From: Anaerolineales bacterium | GTDB taxonomy: Bacteria > Chloroflexota > Anaerolineae > JAAEKA01 | DNA: 64,000 nucleotides | NCBI GenBank assembly: GCA_020634615.1 | Contig: JACKBI010000017.1 | Coordinates: forward strand, 62,001 to 126,000 | Reading direction: 5' to 3' | Part shown: positions 15,006 through 24,330 of the stretch, one piece after another | Layout: each line of letters starts with the position of its first letter | Numbering within the stretch: the first letter of the stretch is position 1 | Program-made: the position numbers and the translations under genes | Notes under the pieces: generated by a model | What the model was told of the DNA's origin: nothing | Databases searched by the model: none | The model's input: the letters and a program-made list of their open reading frames with translations, nothing else

Positions 15006-16491
15006 TAGGGGCAGAAGAGAGTGCCGGGGGTGATGTGTACTCGGTTGCGCCCCAGATGCTGCCAATGATGGCGTAGAAAATCAGATTCATCGCCAGGTGG
15101 TTGAGGTTGTCGAAGGTGCCGGACGCGAGGAAGTAGGTTAAAAATACGGCTGCGCCGGCAGCCAGCGCGTCACGCTCAAGCGGGGATCTGCTCGACCGGA
15201 AGCGGCGAAACCCCTGCCAGGCCAGCAGCGCCATCCACGCGAGATAGGGCAGCAGCGCCACCAACCCGCCGGAAACCAGAAAAAAGGTATAGGAGTTGTG
15301 CGCCGGTGGATCGATGCCAAACAGCAGATTGGGGTTCCAGCCATAGTTGCGGCGCGCGATCGAGCCAAAATTGTTGTAGCCCAGCCCGAACACTGGATTG
15401 TCAGCGGCCATGTCCAGCGCCAGCCGCAGCACTGTCGTGCGGTAGCCTACCGAGTCGTCTTCCAGCAGCCGCTCGGTGACCGCGGGGCTGTTGACGACGG
15501 TCTGCCAGAAAACGATAGCCAGCACGGCAGCCAGCAGCAGCACTGGCAACAACATCCGGCGCATCCGCGGCCGCAGCGCGAGCAGCACCACCAGCGTCAC
15601 GGCAACAGCCAGCCAGCTCGCCCGGTTGTAGGTCATGTACACACCCAGCGCGCAGATGGCCAGCGACGCCGCCAGAACGAGTTGACCCAGCCGCCGCGCG
15701 GGAGTGGCCGGTCTGCCGGCCTGCAAGCTCTGCGCCAGCAGCGTCAACCCCAGTGGGATCACCATCGCGGTGCTGACACCGATGGGCGCAGCGTTGCCCA
15801 TCAGGCTGATGACCTTCTGGAAACTGCGGCTGTAACGGGCCGCCTCGCGCGAGTAGAGCAGCACCTCGCCGGTCAGTTGCTCGCGGATGATCAGCAGCGA
15901 GAAGGCGACCGCTGACGCCATCAGCACCACGGTCAGCCAGCGCAGATCGCGCTGGTTGCGCACCACCTGGCGGGCGATGAACAGCGCGATGAAGGGCACG
16001 ATGTAGGCGTCGAGGATCGTCTGCACCCCCTCCAGCTTGCCGTAGACGGTCTGCGGCACGGAGAAGAGAAGGCCAAACAGGAAGAGCGCGTAAGCGAGAT
16101 CGGACCAAGCCAGCGGCCGCAGTTTCCGTTTGCCCAGCGCGGCCTGGGTGATCACCAGCAGCAGCAGGAAGCCGGCCAGCATCCGGCTCAGGCTGAGGTC
16201 GGGGATGCCTGCGCCCAGCCGCAGGTCCAACGCCAGATGCTGGCTGTAGGGCGCCAGCGCGATCCAGGCCAGAAAGCCGGCCAGCGGGCTGTACAGGCTG
16301 AGCGCGATCAGGCAGCCGGCCGCCGCCAGCGGCAGGACGATGTCGGTCAGGCGGCTGTCGGCGAGACCAACCTGGCCCGACGCGGTGGTCATCAGCGCCA
16401 GCGCGAGCAAGCCGCCCAGCGCCAGCGCCAGCAGCGCGAGCAGCCAGGCCGGCAGCCGGTCCAGCGGCGAGTGTTGCGTGGAGTGGTTCAT
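14950..16491 (-). CDS. O-antigen ligase / Wzy_C family membrane protein
   Basis: 513 residues with about 11 hydrophobic helices. The large loop between late helices contains RLALDMAADNPVFGLGYNNFGSIARRNYGWNPN...PAHNSYTFFLVSGG, the typical Wzy_C/WaaL loop with the conserved G-x-G-x-x-N-F and H-N-S-Y motifs. Enzymes of this family transfer or polymerise undecaprenyl-linked glycans at the outer face of the membrane. The C-terminal tail (SAPTRTPTRTLSGPEIEEEYE) is low in conservation and encoded by an inverted repeat. No polysaccharide gene cluster surrounds it; the substrate is unknown. Confidence 0.85.
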   Translation of the reverse strand: MNHSTQHSPLDRLPAWLLALLALALGGLLALALMTTASGQVGLADSRLTDIVLPLAAAGCLIALSLYSPLAGFLAWIALAPYSQHLALDLRLGAGIPDLSLSRMLAGFLLLLVITQAALGKRKLRPLAWSDLAYALFLFGLLFSVPQTVYGKLEGVQTILDAYIVPFIALFIARQVVRNQRDLRWLTVVLMASAVAFSLLIIREQLTGEVLLYSREAARYSRSFQKVISLMGNAAPIGVSTAMVIPLGLTLLAQSLQAGRPATPARRLGQLVLAASLAICALGVYMTYNRASWLAVAVTLVVLLALRPRMRRMLLPVLLLAAVLAIVFWQTVVNSPAVTERLLEDDSVGYRTTVLRLALDMAADNPVFGLGYNNFGSIARRNYGWNPNLLFGIDPPAHNSYTFFLVSGGLVALLPYLAWMALLAWQGFRRFRSSRSPLERDALAAGAAVFLTYFLASGTFDNLNHLAMNLIFYAIIGSIWGATEYTSPPALSSAPTRTPTRTLSGPEIEEEYE

Positions 16492-16547
16492 GATCAGGGC
16501 GCATTATTCCCCAGCGCCGCAGTTCTGGCAAGAACGGAGTGTTTGGA

Positions 16548-17066
16548 TCAGTGGTGAGTCGCGAACTCCAGAATAACAATGATCAGGCCGAGCCCCAGGG
16601 ACAGGGCGGCCAGGGTGAGACGGCGGGGGATCGCCTCGCCAGTGGCAACGCCCGACAGGTAGCCAACGATGGCCAGGATCGCCAGACCGAGCAGACTGGC
16701 TAGATCAAGCGCGGCCGTCATCGTGAGGACTCCCAGAGCAACCAATAGAAACGGCGTGGCTACCAGGAACCCGGCAGTAACGATGGGCCACGAACCGCGC
16801 AGGATCTCCCATATTTCGTGACCGTGGAGCCGGCGTCCTCCGGCGATTCGCTGGCTGATAGCATGGGAGTAGGCATGGGCCGCCCAGACGGCCGTCGCGC
16901 CGATGACGATGATGGCGACAGCGTTGGTCCAGCGTGCCTCCGCATCGGTGCTGATGCCAGCAATGGCAACCAGCGCAGTTACCGTGCCGTAGATAAACTC
17001 GGATAGTCTGTGCCCGTCAATGCTGCGTTTTTCGGTTGCGTCGACCTGTTGGTGTTCTGTACTCAT
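16548..17066 (-). CDS. small multi-pass membrane protein, unknown function
   Basis: 172 residues from ATG 17066, chosen because GGAGGCAGG stands just before it; the open frame extends 34 codons further without support. After a hydrophilic N-terminus there are about five hydrophobic segments (LSEFIYGTVTALVAIAGI, NAVAIIVIGATAVWAAHAY, IVTAGFLVATPFLLVALGV, ASLLGLAILAIVGYLSGVA, LTLAALSLGLGLIIVILEF). The WAAHAYSHAISQR segment between helices 2 and 3 recurs in small actinobacterial and chloroflexal membrane proteins in my memory. No function can be assigned. Confidence 0.75.
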   Translation of the reverse strand: MSTEHQQVDATEKRSIDGHRLSEFIYGTVTALVAIAGISTDAEARWTNAVAIIVIGATAVWAAHAYSHAISQRIAGGRRLHGHEIWEILRGSWPIVTAGFLVATPFLLVALGVLTMTAALDLASLLGLAILAIVGYLSGVATGEAIPRRLTLAALSLGLGLIIVILEFATHH

Positions 17067-17220
17067 CCTGCCTCCAGTCAGATGTTTCTGCACACTACAA
17101 CCCGATCTTAACACAGGATTTGCGGCGCGCGAAAACTGCGACGAGCGGTGTGTACAAGCGGCAACCACTCAGTCGAGGCGGGGCGTTTTTTGATCAGGCG
17201 CAACTGCTCAGCCAGGACTG

Positions 17221-18138
17221 TCAGTCCTCTGTAGCCGAGTGGTTACGATCAGGCGATGTTTGCGGCAGCCGAACAATGGCAACTGTCTGAGACGCTATTT
17301 CGATCCCCTCAGCCTGGAATGCTCTGAGGATTTCCTGGCTGACGGTGTTGCGAAACGTTCGGCGCGATTCGTTGCCGACCGGATAGACCAGCCCCAGTTC
17401 GATCCAGTTGTCGGTAAGCTTCACGAAAACACGCGGGTCGAGGGACGTGAGCTTGATCGCGAACTCCCGTCTGGTACGCCGTCGCTGTTCAACAGCCCGT
17501 GGCAGAAGATCCTGATAGACTGGCTGGGATGCCACAGCTTCAGCAAGGATATCGATGGCCCTCTGCCAGTCGGACTCATAGGTGATCGGCAGGACGATCT
17601 CGTCCCACACATATTCCAGGTGCCTGGAGTAGTTGAACAGCGGTTCTTTGAAGATGTAGGCATTGGAGACGGTAACGATGCGGCCGGTATTGTGGTCCCC
17701 GCCCAGCCAGTTGCCGATTTCCATCAGCTTGGTGCGCAGTACGGTGATGTCGATGACATCGCCTCTGATTCCACCGGTCTCGATGCGGTCGCCGATCGCG
17801 AAGGGCTGCCCGCTGACAATCGTCACCCAGCCGGCAATCGAGCCGATAATCTCCTGAAGTGCAAAAGCCAGGCCGGCCGCCAGGATGCCGATGGCAACAG
17901 TAAGGTCGGTGGAGCGTTGAACCCAGATGCCCAGGATCAGAATCGCCGCGATGAAGCCGATGATGAAGCTGCCGATGCGGCGAACCCCGTAGATTTTGGG
18001 GCTTTCATCGGGAAGGCGTGACACCACCAGCCAACGAAAAATGCGCTGTGCGGCAAAGGCGCCAAAAAGAACCAGCCCCGTCAGGATTAGCTCGCGAAAA
18101 AGGTCGTTGCTCCAGATGTTGGACAGGATTTGTTGCAT
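17221..18138 (-). CDS. MscS-family mechanosensitive ion channel
   Basis: 305 residues from ATG 18138. Three hydrophobic segments (LILTGLVLFGAFAAQRIFRWLV, IGSFIIGFIAAILILGIWV, LTVAIGILAAGLAFALQEIIGSIAGWVTIVSG) end in the Gly/Ala-rich pore helix. The MscS beta domain follows with PFAIGDRIETGGIRGDVIDITVLRTKLMEIG..., and a C-terminal alpha/beta portion with VKLTDNWIELGLVYPV completes it. Such channels open on membrane tension and release solutes during hypo-osmotic shock. It is a minimal member (E. coli MscS has 286 residues). No clear ribosome binding site precedes the chosen start. Confidence 0.88.
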   Translation of the reverse strand: MQQILSNIWSNDLFRELILTGLVLFGAFAAQRIFRWLVVSRLPDESPKIYGVRRIGSFIIGFIAAILILGIWVQRSTDLTVAIGILAAGLAFALQEIIGSIAGWVTIVSGQPFAIGDRIETGGIRGDVIDITVLRTKLMEIGNWLGGDHNTGRIVTVSNAYIFKEPLFNYSRHLEYVWDEIVLPITYESDWQRAIDILAEAVASQPVYQDLLPRAVEQRRRTRREFAIKLTSLDPRVFVKLTDNWIELGLVYPVGNESRRTFRNTVSQEILRAFQAEGIEIASQTVAIVRLPQTSPDRNHSATED

Positions 18139-18178
18139 GATGTTTACGCGCCTATGCGTATTGTAACACACTGACCAA

Positions 18179-18265
18179 CTAAGGACACGTCCAAAAATGA
18201 GTTGCTGCTTTGGCCGGTCTCCTGACCGAGCCAACATCGGAAAGTTGTTTTTAGACGCGTCCTAA
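18179..18265. repeat. imperfect inverted repeat of about 87 bp
   Basis: Left end CTAAGGACACGTCCAAAAAT and right end TTTTTAGACGCGTCCTAAG are inverted copies with few mismatches, enclosing a GGTCTCCTGACC-type palindrome. The right arm covers the stop codon of the GNAT gene. The structure is like a small non-coding mobile repeat, but no target duplication is evident. Confidence 0.5.
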
Positions 18266-19146
18266 GCGACTGTTTTGGAGAACCACAGCTTTTCGAGGAC
18301 GCAGACGAAGCCCAGCGATTCAGCCAGACGTTGCATCGGCATGTTGTCGCTGCCTGTGCCAAGTTCCACGGCGTTGACCCCTCTGCTTGCGAGAAGACGC
18401 AAACCGTCCGTCACAACCGCTTTGCCCAGGCCCAGCCGCTGAAAACGAGGATGGACGCCGATCGGGTCGGTGAACCCGGTTGTAAACGGGTCACGCGCGT
18501 TATCATATCCACAGATGCAGAAGGCCGCCAGTTCACCGTCAGGCGCCACCGCGACCAGATCCAACTCCCGTTGATAGCCAGGCGCGTGCATGATGGCCAG
18601 GCGTTGCTCCACGGTCATGTGGGTCGTGCCAAAGGCTGCCCGATGCAGGCCGACAAGCTGCTCGACTTCGTGGTCGCCCTCGACGCAGCGCAACGCAAAA
18701 CCGGGCGGCATAGGATACGCCGCGATAGGCTTGCTGAGCGAGCGAGCGTAGCGCAAGGTACGAAAGTCGTCGCGCACAAATCCGGCCTGTTCGAGCATCG
18801 CAATCTGCCAGGCGTCGTCTGTCCAACAGGACGCGTCCAACGTGCGGTCTTGACCTGTTTCGCGATTGCGCTGTCTGATGCAGGAAACTCCCCACGCAAC
18901 GATTTCCTCTGCGATCTGGCCGGACCGGTGGGCTGGATAGATCTCAAAACGCAGGTTGTTGTAGTCGTCGACAAACGCGAAGGCGATCACGTCTTCGTTG
19001 TGTTGCCAGAGCCGGGTTGTCGCTCTGATCGACGCAATCTGTAAGGCTTCGTCCAGATCCGCGACGGTTGACCGGCGGGGCAGCCGGGCGACGAAGTCGC
19101 GGATCAGTTGAGCGTCGGAGTTTCCGCGCAGCAGGTGACTGTTCAT
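18262..19146 (-). CDS. GNAT-family N-acetyltransferase
   Basis: 294 residues, longer than a single GNAT domain. The C-terminal half holds the acetyl-CoA-binding region: AAFCICGYDNARDPFTTGFTDPIGVHPRFQRLGLGKAVVTDGLRLLASRGVNAVELGTGSDN, where R-x-x-G-L-G-K is the pyrophosphate loop and ELGTGSDNMPMQRLAESLGF the last strand and helix. The N-terminal half looks like a degenerate second GNAT fold, as in two-domain members. Acceptor unknown. It starts 3 bp after the aldo/keto reductase stop, so it is the last gene of that operon. Confidence 0.87.
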   Translation of the reverse strand: MNSHLLRGNSDAQLIRDFVARLPRRSTVADLDEALQIASIRATTRLWQHNEDVIAFAFVDDYNNLRFEIYPAHRSGQIAEEIVAWGVSCIRQRNRETGQDRTLDASCWTDDAWQIAMLEQAGFVRDDFRTLRYARSLSKPIAAYPMPPGFALRCVEGDHEVEQLVGLHRAAFGTTHMTVEQRLAIMHAPGYQRELDLVAVAPDGELAAFCICGYDNARDPFTTGFTDPIGVHPRFQRLGLGKAVVTDGLRLLASRGVNAVELGTGSDNMPMQRLAESLGFVCVLEKLWFSKTVA

Positions 19147-19149
19147 CTG

Positions 19150-20160
19150 TCACTCAGGCCAATCAACCCGCATCTTCATCCATGGCGCGGAGTTGTGGAA
19201 GTTGGCTACCACGCTGCCGGGGGGAACCAGCTCGTCGCAGGCCAGTCGGATCGACTCGTCCAGTTGCATCTCCAGGACGGGCAAGAAATGTTCCAGTTGT
19301 TCTACCGTGCGCGGACCGATCAGCGGCGCGGTGATGCCCGGTTGGTCCTTGACCCACAGCACGGCCAGTTGGGCGGGTGACATGCCACGTTCGTTTGCTA
19401 GCTGTACAAACTGCTTGCCGATCTCGATGCCACGAGCCGTCACCCGCTGGGCATAGATGCCGCCGCGCAGGCTGGCGCGCGAGTCGGCCGGGAAGGCAGC
19501 GGCGTCGCTGTAACGGCCGGCCAGAACGCCCATGGCCAGCGGCGTCCAGGGCAGAATGGCCAAGCCGTGGGCCTGACACATGGGAACCAGCTCGTTCTCG
19601 ATGCGCCGGTCCAGCAGGTTGTAGGGCGGCTGCTCCGACACGAAGCGGACGAGGCCCTTCAGCTCGCTGACCATCAGCGCCTCCATCACCTTCCAGGCCG
19701 GCGCGGTGGAGCTGCCGATATAGCGCACCTTGCCCTGCCGCACCAGATCGGTCAGCGCGCCCAGCGTCTCGTCCATGGGGATGTCGAAAGCGGGGCGGTG
19801 TAACTGGTAGAGATCGATGGTGTCGGTTTGCAGGCGGCGCAGCGAGTCCTCGCAGGCCCGCATCAGGTGCAGGCGCGAGTTGCCGCGGTCGTTGGGGCCG
19901 GGGCCGGTCGGGTAATGGGCCTTGGTAGCCAGGATCACCTGCTGGCGGCGGCCGTTGGCCGCCAGCGCACGCCCGATGATGCGCTCGCATTCGCCCTGGG
20001 CGTAGCTGTTGCTGGTGTCGATCAGATTGATGCCCGCGTCCAGCGCGCGCTCAATGATGGCAACCGACTCGGCCTCCGGGGTGGGGTTGGCGAAGTTGTC
20101 GGTGCCCAGACAGAGCGGGGCCACCTTGACCCCCGTTCGACCCAACGTGCGGTATTCCAT
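19150..20160 (-). CDS. aldo/keto reductase
   Basis: 336 residues with a TIM barrel. Motifs are [23 protein letters not shown] at the start, [22 protein letters not shown] with the catalytic Asp and Tyr, ILATKAHY with the catalytic Lys, IDLYQLHRP with the catalytic His, [11 protein letters not shown], and the C-terminal NADPH-binding [13 protein letters not shown]. It belongs to the AKR subgroup that reduces aldehydes, ketones or sugars; the substrate is not deducible. A GAGGT site precedes ATG 20160, 7 bp after the SDR stop. Confidence 0.92.
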   Translation of the reverse strand: MEYRTLGRTGVKVAPLCLGTDNFANPTPEAESVAIIERALDAGINLIDTSNSYAQGECERIIGRALAANGRRQQVILATKAHYPTGPGPNDRGNSRLHLMRACEDSLRRLQTDTIDLYQLHRPAFDIPMDETLGALTDLVRQGKVRYIGSSTAPAWKVMEALMVSELKGLVRFVSEQPPYNLLDRRIENELVPMCQAHGLAILPWTPLAMGVLAGRYSDAAAFPADSRASLRGGIYAQRVTARGIEIGKQFVQLANERGMSPAQLAVLWVKDQPGITAPLIGPRTVEQLEHFLPVLEMQLDESIRLACDELVPPGSVVANFHNSAPWMKMRVDWPE

Positions 20161-20167
20161 CGTTCAC

Positions 20168-20914
20168 TTACCTCGCTGTGTAGCCGGCGTCGACGTTGAC
20201 CATCGCGCCGGTCATGTAGCTGGCCGCGTCCGATGCCAGGAAGAGCACCACGCGGGCGATCTCCACCGGTTCTGCCAGCCGGCCGGCCGGCACAGACTCG
20301 GCGATCCGCTGCATCAGCTCGGCCGTAACTGGCTGCGAACGCTCGGAAGCCAGCATGGGCGTGTTGACCTCACCGGGACAGACCGCGTTGATGCGGATGC
20401 CGTCCCTGGCGTGATCCAGCGCCATGGCGCGGGTGATCTGGTGGACAGCGCCTTTGGAGGCGCAGTAGGCCACCACGCCGGCCGCGCCGACGCTGCCCCA
20501 GATGGAGCCAAAGTTGACGATGACGCCGTGGCCTTGCTGCTTCATGGGGCCGATGGCCGCGCGGCTCATGTAGAACACGCCGTTGACGTTGACATTCATC
20601 ACCCGCTGCCACTGTTCGTCAGTAGTGCCGAGCGCATCGGCGCGGACGATGATACCGGCCGCGTTGACCAGCACATCCAGCCGGCCGTGGCGCTGGAGCG
20701 CGGTTTCGACCGCGTGCGCGCAGAAAGCGGGATCGCTGACATCGCCCACGACCGGCAGCCCGGCGTCGATCTCGCCGGCAACCTGGGCTGCCAACTGCTC
20801 GTTGCGGTCAACGATGACCACCTGTCCACCGGCCGCGCGGAACTCGCGCGCCGTGGCCGCGCCCATCCCCGACGCCGCGCCGGTGATCAACGCGGTCTTT
20901 CCAGTGAAGTTCAT
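20168..20914 (-). CDS. SDR-family NAD(P)-dependent oxidoreductase
   Basis: 248 residues of the classical SDR type: KTALITGAASGMGAATAREF (TGxxxGxG cofactor loop), DVSDPAF, NAAGI (NNAG-like motif) and the catalytic Ser with YCASKGAVHQITRAMALDHA (YxxxK), then NAVCPGEVNTPM. It resembles 3-ketoacyl reductase or dihydroxyacid/sugar dehydrogenases. ATG 20914 is chosen because GTGAGGA precedes it and the preceding 19 residues are not SDR-like. First gene of the three-gene operon with the aldo/keto reductase and GNAT gene. Confidence 0.92.
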   Translation of the reverse strand: MNFTGKTALITGAASGMGAATAREFRAAGGQVVIVDRNEQLAAQVAGEIDAGLPVVGDVSDPAFCAHAVETALQRHGRLDVLVNAAGIIVRADALGTTDEQWQRVMNVNVNGVFYMSRAAIGPMKQQGHGVIVNFGSIWGSVGAAGVVAYCASKGAVHQITRAMALDHARDGIRINAVCPGEVNTPMLASERSQPVTAELMQRIAESVPAGRLAEPVEIARVVLFLASDAASYMTGAMVNVDAGYTAR

Positions 20915-21044
20915 AAGATTGTCCTCACTCCTTGGTGTGTTTCTGCCCGTCGTGGACGCCCGCAGCGACAACTAACCTGATGGCAAGGTGAAACCCACGA
21001 AGAATTCAAGCGCAGAAGCATGTAGACTTCGCCTTGGGCTCAGT

Positions 21045-22025
21045 TCAGGAAACAGACGTGTCGTCAGCAAAGGCGAGACCCTGCGCGGCAAGTGCGTCAT
21101 GCAGCAGTCCGATGGACTTCGGTCCCATCCCATGCAGCTTGCCCAGGTCAGCCTCGCGCACGTTCGCCAGTTGCTCCAGGCGCGTGTAGCCGGCAGCGTC
21201 TAACGCCCGGAGAGCTGGCTTGCCGATGCCGGATGGAAAATTGGACGCGTTATCGTGAGTTGGGGAGCTCGCCATATCAGATTCCTTGCAGGGTGCTTTG
21301 CGTGCCGCAAGAACGAGAAAAAGCGGGATTCGTTTGCGTCGTTCGTAGGTTTGCGGGTCGTCAAAGCGATTTCGCTGTGGACACGCCTCGCGCAGCGCCT
21401 CAACTTCAAATCCGGCATCCCGCAACAGCCGGAAATAGTCTTCGACCGTCCGGTGATACTTTTTCACCGTGCCGCCCATCCATGACGTGACCCGTTCACC
21501 GGTGGAAAAGTAGTCATCCACCACCCAGTCCTGGCGGCGCGTTCCGGCCGGCCAGCCGCGGTTGCACGAGGTAATCACCGGGTGCTCGACTGAGAAGACG
21601 AATTTTCCACCGCCGGCAAGGGACCGAAAAACTGCGGCGAAGACCGGCGTGAGGTCGGCAACGTAGTGAAAAACCAGCCGTGACACCGTCAGATCAAACG
21701 CCGCGGCCGGTGCGGTCCAGGCCTCGATGGTTTGCATGACGACCTGGCCCGGCGTACCGGCAAGGGTCTGCCTCGCCAACGCAGCCATCTTATGCGACCC
21801 CTCTACGCCCAGGTAGCTGGCCGCGCCGCGCTGGAGCAGGTCTCGCCCAATCGCGGCATCGCCACAGCCAAGATCGAGGACGTGTTTCCCCGCCACCTCG
21901 CCTATCAGTTGGACGATGACGGGTTTCTCCATGGTGTCGTTGGGCGAATCGGGCCGCTGCCGGCGGCCCTGGTAGGTTGCAAAGACGGCATCGTCGTCGT
22001 AGAAGTCGGGGCCTGCGTGCGCCAT
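21045..22025 (-). CDS. SAM-dependent methyltransferase fused to a helix-hairpin-helix protein
   Basis: 326 residues from ATG 22025 (AGGAG upstream). Residues 1-250 are a class I methyltransferase: KHVLDLGCGDAAIGRDLLQRGAASYLGVEGS (motif I), FDLTVSRLVFHYVADL (motif IV region) and VVDDYFSTGERV. The last 76 residues, SGIGKPALRALDAAGYTRLEQLANVREADLGKLHGMGPKSIGLLHDALAAQGL, form a complete helix-hairpin-helix unit that normally exists as a free small DNA-binding-like protein. An ATG at 21275 begins that unit and has AAGGA seven bases upstream. The fused frame therefore still contains what looks like an independent start, and 21045-21275 may also be made alone. Confidence 0.85.
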   Translation of the reverse strand: MAHAGPDFYDDDAVFATYQGRRQRPDSPNDTMEKPVIVQLIGEVAGKHVLDLGCGDAAIGRDLLQRGAASYLGVEGSHKMAALARQTLAGTPGQVVMQTIEAWTAPAAAFDLTVSRLVFHYVADLTPVFAAVFRSLAGGGKFVFSVEHPVITSCNRGWPAGTRRQDWVVDDYFSTGERVTSWMGGTVKKYHRTVEDYFRLLRDAGFEVEALREACPQRNRFDDPQTYERRKRIPLFLVLAARKAPCKESDMASSPTHDNASNFPSGIGKPALRALDAAGYTRLEQLANVREADLGKLHGMGPKSIGLLHDALAAQGLAFADDTSVS

Positions 22026-22089
22026 GTGCGTCGCTCCTCTCTTCGCAAGATCGTCGCCGCTGCTATTGTAGCACACCAGTGCGCCAAGG

Positions 22090-23037
22090 TCACCTGGCGC
22101 GCTGATCCGCCAGCACCTCGGCGATGGCGCGGCGAGCGTTGGCAACCCCCACCGGATTGGTGTCCAGGTAGTATGGAATGAAGATCGCGGCCTGTGACAA
22201 TGCCATACCGCGGCCACGCGCCCAGGTGGCGTCATCAACTGCCAGCGCGGCGCGCAACGTCTCGCGGCTCTCTCGGCTGAAGAGGCCCCACGCGATCATC
22301 AGATCGCAGGCCGGGTCGCCCACGCCCATCCCGGCAAAGTCGATGACGGCGCTCAGGCGGCCATGTTCGAACAGCAGGTTGCCCGGCAGCAGATCGCCGT
22401 GAAACCAGACCGGTGCGCGCTCCCATTCCGGCGCCTCCAGGGCGGTTTGCCAGACCGCCAGCGCTGCGTCGACATCGATCATGCCATCCAGAGCAGCGAT
22501 GGCACCTCGGGTATCGTCATCGCGCGTCGCCAGTGAGACGCCGCGCAGGCCATGTTCGCTAGCCAGCGGACCGCCCGCCGTATCGATCTGTTGCAGAGCG
22601 ATCAGAAACTCCGCCAGCGCCGTGGCTGCCCGGTGCGGATCGTCGATGCGGTCGAGGGTCGCGTTCTCGCCTGCCAGCCAGCGGTAGACTCCCCAGTGCC
22701 AGGGATAGCCCTCGGCGGGCGTACCCAACGCCAGCGGGACTGGGATGGCTAGCGGCAGATGCGGGGCCAGCCACGGCAGCCACTGAAGATCCTTCTCGAT
22801 GTCGCCTACCGCCCAGTGAATGCGCGGCAGGCGCACGGCCATGTCGTCGCCCAGCCGGTAGAGCGCGTTGTCGGTCCCGGCAGACTCGACCGGCGCGATG
22901 GGCAGGTCGGCCCAGTGCGGGAACTGCGCGGCCAGCAACCGCTGCACGAGGGAAGCGTCTGTGGCAACTTCGTTGACGTGCATCTTGCCAGCGGGCACTA
23001 GCGCCTCGGTTTCCGATCCCGTGGTTCGACCGGTCAC
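22090..23037 (-). CDS. aminoglycoside phosphotransferase (APH) family kinase
   Basis: 315 residues with the APH/choline-kinase fold: GTDNALYRLGDDMAVRLPR (ATP-binding N-lobe), WFHGDLLPGNLL with the catalytic HGD and the Asn, and VIDFAGMGVGDPACDLMIAW with the metal-binding Asp. It phosphorylates a hydroxyl on a small molecule; family members act on aminoglycosides, macrolides, sugars or homoserine, and the substrate here is unknown. The GTG start at 23037 directly abuts the TAG stop of the glycosyltransferase, which implies translational coupling; ATG 22983 is an alternative. Confidence 0.88.
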   Translation of the reverse strand: MTGRTTGSETEALVPAGKMHVNEVATDASLVQRLLAAQFPHWADLPIAPVESAGTDNALYRLGDDMAVRLPRIHWAVGDIEKDLQWLPWLAPHLPLAIPVPLALGTPAEGYPWHWGVYRWLAGENATLDRIDDPHRAATALAEFLIALQQIDTAGGPLASEHGLRGVSLATRDDDTRGAIAALDGMIDVDAALAVWQTALEAPEWERAPVWFHGDLLPGNLLFEHGRLSAVIDFAGMGVGDPACDLMIAWGLFSRESRETLRAALAVDDATWARGRGMALSQAAIFIPYYLDTNPVGVANARRAIAEVLADQRAR

Positions 23038-24288
23038 CTATTGCTGACCCCCAAATTTCTCAAGGAGCAGCTCAGCCGCCATCTTCGGACCGTCCCATTT
23101 ATCCATGATCCGTGAAAACTCTTCCGCTTTGCGCCTGGCTTCCTGGTCGTGCAGCAACTGCTGGATTGCCTCTTGCACCTTGCGGGACGGGTCTTTGGAT
23201 TTTGGCACGCGGATGGCGAATCCTTTGCGCACCAGGCAGGCGATGTTGGCATCCTGTTCTGGCTGCATACCAACGCCAACGACCGGTTTGCCGGCATAGG
23301 CGGCTGTCATCACCGTGCCAATTCCGCCGTGGATCACTGACAGATCCGCCATTCGGTTGACTTCCAGCGCTGGCAGCCAATCGGTGACGGTAACGTTGGC
23401 GGGGATTCTCACGCCGGGTACTTTGTCAAGATGGGATTTCACCGGGGCGATGACGCGATACGGTTTGCCGGCAAAGCTTTCAACAATGCGGGCCACGATC
23501 TCCGGCGTCCCGGAGCTTCCCATGGCAAAATAGATAATCGGCTTGTCGTGCGCAATATTACTGACTTCATCCGGTATGGGGAAATTCTGGCGCGCGATCA
23601 GCGGGCCGGTGTAGTAGTGATCGGGCGGTAGCTTGACGCCGGAAAACTCAGCCGGCTCGGCAACAATGGTGACATCGCCGCGCCAGTAGTCGAAGATCGA
23701 CCGGTAGCCTTTGACGCCGAAATGGCGGGCGGCTTTGTTGAGGTTGTTCAAAAAGCCGATCCTGATCCAGCCATTGATGAAAAGCAGGACCGCCCAGTCG
23801 GCAACGGCTTTGATCGGCCGCGGCTGGATTTTGTCGGTCATGCCGGCGCCCCTGGCGAAGAAGTCCGGCAACCACGTGGACTGGATCACCCAGACGAGGG
23901 GTATCTTCGCTACGCGGCACGAGACGGGGATCGTCATGTAGGAACCGGTAAGGACGGCGGCCGGTTGCAGTTGCCGGAGATACGCCACTTCGTTTTCGAC
24001 CCGGGTGATCATTTCCTGCTTCGACAGCGCCGCGCCGATTTTCTCACCCTTGTCAACTTTGCCGATGCGTTCGATCTTCTCCGGCGTCAGGCGCGGCTCC
24101 ATTCGCTTGAGGGCAAAGCCTTCCTCTTCGATCAGGTGCTCCAGTTCGCCGCCGTCGGAGATGAACTGGATATCGAAAGCCTCGCGCGCGACCGCGTGGT
24201 TCCTGATCCCCTTGGCGATTTCAATCATGCGCGTTGTCTCGGCAAGATTGAAGGCCACCGGCGCAAACAACAACACTTTCTTCGCCAT
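23038..24288 (-). CDS. macrolide/UGT-like glycosyltransferase (GT1 family)
   Basis: 416 residues with a GT-B fold. The N-terminal domain starts KKVLLFAPVAFNLAETTRMIEIAKGI, as in MGT/UGT enzymes. The C-terminal donor domain has IIYFAMGSSGTPEIV, VTDWLPALEVNRMADLSVIHGGIGTVMTAAYAGKPVVGVG and PEQDANIACLVRKGFAI, the bacterial equivalent of the PSPG box with HGG..T and P..DQ. It would glycosylate a lipophilic acceptor with a nucleotide sugar. ATG 24288 follows GGGAG. It sits between a flavin monooxygenase and an APH kinase, a tailoring- or resistance-like context. Confidence 0.9.
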   Translation of the reverse strand: MAKKVLLFAPVAFNLAETTRMIEIAKGIRNHAVAREAFDIQFISDGGELEHLIEEEGFALKRMEPRLTPEKIERIGKVDKGEKIGAALSKQEMITRVENEVAYLRQLQPAAVLTGSYMTIPVSCRVAKIPLVWVIQSTWLPDFFARGAGMTDKIQPRPIKAVADWAVLLFINGWIRIGFLNNLNKAARHFGVKGYRSIFDYWRGDVTIVAEPAEFSGVKLPPDHYYTGPLIARQNFPIPDEVSNIAHDKPIIYFAMGSSGTPEIVARIVESFAGKPYRVIAPVKSHLDKVPGVRIPANVTVTDWLPALEVNRMADLSVIHGGIGTVMTAAYAGKPVVGVGMQPEQDANIACLVRKGFAIRVPKSKDPSRKVQEAIQQLLHDQEARRKAEEFSRIMDKWDGPKMAAELLLEKFGGQQ

Positions 24289-24330
24289 CTTTGTACTCCC
24301 GTCGGTCAAAGTGACCCGGCGTGTGTGCGC

